NCBI GenBank assembly: GCA_030529665.1
Contig: JAUMWL010000010.1
Coordinates: 1-34,650, forward strand
Direction: 5' to 3'
Length of the DNA stretch: 34,650 nt
Origin: Coriobacteriales bacterium
GTDB lineage: Bacteria > Actinomycetota > Coriobacteriia > Coriobacteriales > Atopobiaceae
Positions 32,000-34,650 of the stretch are shown in pieces. The notes beneath the pieces are model-generated. The model was not told where the DNA came from, did no database searches, and saw nothing but the letters and a program-made list of their open reading frames with translations. How positions within the stretch are numbered: the first letter of the stretch is position 1; each line of letters opens with the position of its first letter. Made by a program: the position numbers and the translations under genes.

Positions 32000-32569
32000 T
32001 TACGAATCGGATCGACGCGCACCATGTGGGTCGGCCGAAGCGTCATCGCCCTCGAAGAAGGTCCGCTTCAGCGTCTCCGGCATGGCGTCGAACATCATGT
32101 GCACGGCTTCCTCGGCAGGGGTTCCGTCGTCCTGCAGCAGCCACTCGCGCGTCATGCCGAGCGTTCCGTAGCAGTAAAGGCGTATGGCATACGCCGTCCG
32201 CGCGTCCGGCGCCTCGCCGCGCGACTCCTCGTATAGGGCCTCGTAGCGCCTCACGAAGTACTCCAGCATGTGAGACCACAGGGGAGCCTGCGACCGGTCC
32301 TCGTAGGCGCGCCTGAAGAATACGAGGTCATTCCGCATGTTGTGCAAGGCCTTTGTGGCCGACTCAACGCTCAGGATGTCTGTGTCGAGGGCAGTCTGGC
32401 AAATCATCCACGCCATGAGGTCGTACTTGTCCTCGAAGTGGTAGTAGAAGGTTGGCCGCGCGATTTCGGCCTCCCGACAGACCTCAGTCACCCGTATCTG
32501 ATCGATGGGCCTTAGCACCAGGAGCCTTCTCATCGCGTCGGCGATCCAAGTCTTCGTGCGCTCTGCCAT
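32000..32569 (-). CDS. TetR/AcrR family regulator (copy 2)
   Basis: 189 residues with the same layout as the regulator at 28057: TKTWIADAMRRLL, VTEVCREAEIARPTFYYHFEDKYDLMAWMICQ, then ESATKALHNMRND and the shared C-terminal block IRLYCYGTLGMTREWLLQD. The two differ at scattered positions and this one has a longer, acidic C-terminal tail. GGGG lies eight bases before ATG 32569. It is divergent from two radical SAM genes, and the candidate operator 32598-32620 lies between them. It probably represses itself and the radical SAM pair. Its ligand is unknown. Confidence 0.92.
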   Translation of the reverse strand: MAERTKTWIADAMRRLLVLRPIDQIRVTEVCREAEIARPTFYYHFEDKYDLMAWMICQTALDTDILSVESATKALHNMRNDLVFFRRAYEDRSQAPLWSHMLEYFVRRYEALYEESRGEAPDARTAYAIRLYCYGTLGMTREWLLQDDGTPAEEAVHMMFDAMPETLKRTFFEGDDASADPHGARRSDS

Positions 32570-32597
32570 GATGACCCCTTTTCATACAAATAGATCG

Positions 32598-32620
32598 TTA
32601 TGTAAGAGATTCTATCATTA
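32598..32620. promoter_or_regulatory. Candidate operator in the TetR/radical SAM intergenic region
   Basis: The 23 bases starting TTATGTAAGAGATTC match the reverse complement of 28003-28025 at about two thirds of positions (core TATGTAAGA, then AT, CT, CAT). It lies 29 bases upstream of the second TetR gene and 80 bases before the radical SAM GTG, in the divergent gap. The palindrome is less complete than the first. Confidence 0.45.
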
Positions 32621-32699
32621 TGGGACCTTTGCCTGTTTTGAATGCGTGGACTGTTGGACAGAATGAGGGCAATTCAGTAAGACGCCAAGGAGGTCTGTC

Positions 32700-33590
32700 G
32701 TGAACTACAACGGAACGATATACCGCCCGCCCCTCGAGGCGGACACCCTCATGCTACCCGTAACCGAGGGCTGCACGCACAATGGCTGCGCCTTCTGTAG
32801 CATGTACCAAGGCATCCCCTTCCGAATGCTGCCCATCTCCGACATCGAGGAGTATCTGCGGGAGGTCGAGCTGGCCTACGGCAAGTACTGCGCCATGATC
32901 GACCGCGTGTACCTGGTTGGGGCAGACCCCTTCGCACTCTCGGCGCAACGGCTCCTCGAGCGCATCGACCTCATCAGGTCCTTCCTCCCAAACGTGCGGA
33001 CCTTCACCATGTACGCCAGAACGGATAACATCGGCAGCAAGAGTGACGAGGACCTGCAACGCCTGCGCGATGCGGGTGTTGACGACCTGTACCTAGGCGT
33101 CGAATGCGGCCTGAACGACGTGCTCGAAAACCTGGACAAGGGCTACACAGCGGATGACACAATAAAGCAGTGTTTGCGCCTGAACGCCGTTGGCATACGC
33201 CACTGCGACCTGCTCATGCTAGGCACAGCTGGCGCGGGTCGCGGACTGGAGTGCGCCAAGGCCTCCGCCGCCCTCGAGAACGAGGTTAAGCCCCACAAGA
33301 TCCTGATCAACACCATGTCCGCGTTCGCAGGGACGCAATTGGACGAGGACATCAAAAGCGGCACGTTCACCCCTGCAAGCGAGCGCGAGAGCCTTGAGGA
33401 GGAGAGGGAGTTCCTCCGCCTGCTGGAGCTGCCGAACTGCTACTTCTGGGCAGCTCACCCGCTCGACGCAGTCAGGATCGAGGGCAGGCTGGGAGAAAGC
33501 AGACGCCAGATGCTCGAGGCGCTGGAGCGAGGCATCAGCATCGTCCGCGAGGGTGGCATTCGCCGCACGTCGAGAGTCGGAACGCTCTGA
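32700..33590 (+). CDS. Radical SAM protein with CX4CX2C cluster motif (copy 2)
   Basis: 296 residues, GTG start 32700 behind a strong AAGGAGG. CTHNGCAFC places Cys25, Cys30 and Cys33 exactly as in copies 1 and 3. Then follow VYLVGADPFALSAQRLL, FTMYARTDNI, DDLYLGVECGLNDVLENLDKGY (here GVECG with Cys in place of the usual Ser) and LGTAGAGRGLECA. The C-terminal part has a conserved-looking YFWAAHPLDAVRIEG. It would form a 5'-deoxyadenosyl radical on an unknown substrate. It is the first gene of a two-gene plus-strand unit with copy 3, 35 bases ahead of it, divergent from the TetR gene. Confidence 0.88.
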   Translation: MNYNGTIYRPPLEADTLMLPVTEGCTHNGCAFCSMYQGIPFRMLPISDIEEYLREVELAYGKYCAMIDRVYLVGADPFALSAQRLLERIDLIRSFLPNVRTFTMYARTDNIGSKSDEDLQRLRDAGVDDLYLGVECGLNDVLENLDKGYTADDTIKQCLRLNAVGIRHCDLLMLGTAGAGRGLECAKASAALENEVKPHKILINTMSAFAGTQLDEDIKSGTFTPASERESLEEEREFLRLLELPNCYFWAAHPLDAVRIEGRLGESRRQMLEALERGISIVREGGIRRTSRVGTL

Positions 33591-33625
33591 TCCCCACCGG
33601 TCAACGAAACGTTAGGAGCAATGAC

Positions 33626-34510
33626 ATGCACTTCTCAAGCGGAATCAACTGCCCACCCTACGAGACGGCGGACGCCTACCTGCAGGTGACGAGGGGCTGC
33701 TCGCACAACCAATGCCTCTTCTGCACGTACTTCAAGGACCAGCGGTTCGCCAAGTCGCCCATAGAGGAGATAGAGGCCGACATCCACGAGATGCCCACCT
33801 GGTTCGGCACGCCCAAGAGGGTCTTCCTCCAGGGCGCGGACGGCTTCGCCGCGGACTACGACACGCTCGTGCGGGTGGCAGACCTGCTGCATGAGCACGT
33901 ACCCTCCGTAGAGTCCATCGGCGGGTACGCACGCATCGACAACTTCTTCGACAAGACGCAGGACCAGTTGCGAGAACTCGCAAACCTGGGCTACGAGAAT
34001 CCCTACATCGGCGTTGAGTCGGGCGACGACGCGGTGCTCAGGCGCATCAATAAGGGCTACACCGCAGCCCAGGCACGCGAGGTGCTAGAGAAGATCGACG
34101 CCGCGGGGATGCCCTACATCGTAAACTTCCTAGGGGGTGCCGGCGGCCACGGCTACGGGCTCGCCAACGCCCAGCTCACGGCCAAGCTCTACGACGGGCT
34201 GCACCCCAGCATGGTCAACGCGTCCATGCTTACGCTCGTGCCCGGCACCCCGCTCCACCGCGCCATGGAGAAGGGGCGCTACGAGGAGTCGACCGAGACC
34301 GAAAAGCTGGAGGAGGTTCGCGAGCTCGTTCGGTGCCTCACCAACGACACCGTCTTCATGAACGAGCACGCCTCCAACCTGTTCCACGTGCAGTGCAGGA
34401 TCCCGCACGCCAAGGACGAGCTGCTCGCGTATATCGACGACTTCATCAGGGACAGCACCGAGGCGGAGCTGCGCGGCTATCGCGAGGCGGTGACCCGAGC
34501 CTTCCGGTGA
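33626..34510 (+). CDS. Radical SAM protein with CX4CX2C cluster motif (copy 3)
   Basis: 294 residues, ATG start with TAGGAG upstream. CSHNQCLFC at 25/30/33 keeps the CX4CX2C spacing. Further features are VFLQGADGFAADYDTLV, GYARIDNF, PYIGVESGDDAVLRRINKGY and NFLGGAGGHGYGLANAQ, closest in wording to copy 1. HASNLFHVQCRIPHAKDELL near the C-terminus parallels the HTVAANLTGPNFLDRKE region of copy 1. The pair with copy 2 suggests that two related radical reactions, or two subunits, are needed together. The substrate is unknown, and no radical-SAM precursor peptide is seen between or next to them. Confidence 0.88.
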   Translation: MHFSSGINCPPYETADAYLQVTRGCSHNQCLFCTYFKDQRFAKSPIEEIEADIHEMPTWFGTPKRVFLQGADGFAADYDTLVRVADLLHEHVPSVESIGGYARIDNFFDKTQDQLRELANLGYENPYIGVESGDDAVLRRINKGYTAAQAREVLEKIDAAGMPYIVNFLGGAGGHGYGLANAQLTAKLYDGLHPSMVNASMLTLVPGTPLHRAMEKGRYEESTETEKLEEVRELVRCLTNDTVFMNEHASNLFHVQCRIPHAKDELLAYIDDFIRDSTEAELRGYREAVTRAFR

Positions 34511-34556
34511 GCAGTGCCTTGATCATGTGTGTCACGCCCCGTGATGTGCTGTCCGC

Positions 34557-34649
34557 CTACTCGGAGAGGAAGCGGAACTGGTAGTTCTCCGGCAGGATGT
34601 GGGTGTACACGAAGCTGACGAGCTTCCAGCTGCCGTCGGCCTGGCGATG
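34557..34649 (-). CDS. C-terminal end of an unidentified protein (partial)
   Basis: The minus strand codes 30 residues, HRQADGSWKLVSFVYTHILP then ENYQFRFLSE and a stop at 34559-34557. The rest is outside the window. The DGSWKLVSF-THI pattern resembles the last strand of SnoaL/NTF2-like proteins, but 30 residues are too few to name a family. It converges with the radical SAM copy 3. Confidence 0.4.
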   Translation of the reverse strand, partial: HRQADGSWKLVSFVYTHILPENYQFRFLSE

Positions 34650-34650
34650 G

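Noticed and set aside
32700-34510. Radical SAM modified-peptide (RiPP) cluster
   Set aside because: No SPASM domain, no precursor-like small ORF with a ribosome binding site and no recognition domain were found beside the radical SAM genes.

Overview
The window is high-GC bacterial DNA with Shine-Dalgarno-led genes, many ATG/GTG/TTG starts and a gut/oral actinobacterial gene set (alpha-acetolactate decarboxylase, Cof-type HAD phosphatases, two near-identical TetR regulators, small flavodoxin-like reductases, an IS66 remnant, a signal-peptide/DUF6273-like/FN3 secreted protein). This suggests a member of the Coriobacteriia (Olsenella/Collinsella/Atopobium-like). That assignment is inference from gene style, not from a marker gene.

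Layout. 1-8300 is a mixed region. It holds the end of a Cof hydrolase with a strong bidirectional terminator, a decayed secreted protein gene (2223-243, minus), a GIY-YIG-like fragment, a perfect 25-bp inverted repeat, then minus-strand rhomboid protease, HAD hydrolase, acetolactate decarboxylase (budA) and an autoinhibited Fic protein with its own palindromic promoter. An IS66 transposase fragment is fused to a truncated AAA/DUF4143 ATPase. At 8600-8480 lies a TPP (THI-box) riboswitch-like element with an intact terminator on the minus strand but no thiamine gene behind it.

8852-20797 (plus strand) is the centre of interest: a compact NRPS-like biosynthetic cluster of unusual architecture. 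It encodes a condensation domain fused to a cyclic-nucleotide-binding-like domain; a GT8 glycosyltransferase fused to a degenerate adenylation domain; a GT2 glycosyltransferase; a 1564-residue protein with order C-like / truncated GT1-like Rossmann / A / PCP / C; an APH-type small-molecule kinase; and a stand-alone double carrier protein with a Pro/Gln/Met-rich linker. The first and last proteins share a Met-rich helix that could be a docking element. Only one adenylation domain looks active, there is no thioesterase, and the terminal C domain is the likely release domain. I infer a glycosylated aminoacyl or short-peptide conjugate. Convergent to it (24680-20918, minus) is an exporter operon: a 46-residue small ORF with a strong ribosome binding site, then two overlapping ABC half-transporters forming a heterodimer.

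24889-34650 contains a DUF2268-like zinc protease, a VOC protein and a duplicated TetR/radical SAM system. Three paralogous radical SAM proteins carry the unusual CX4CX2C cluster motif at the same residues (25/30/33). They sit next to two paralogous TetR repressors whose upstream regions share an operator-like sequence. Two flavodoxin-fold proteins and a lipoprotein esterase lie between the copies. Gene decay is frequent: a nitronate monooxygenase with two nonsense codons, and LysR and aldo/keto reductase remnants.
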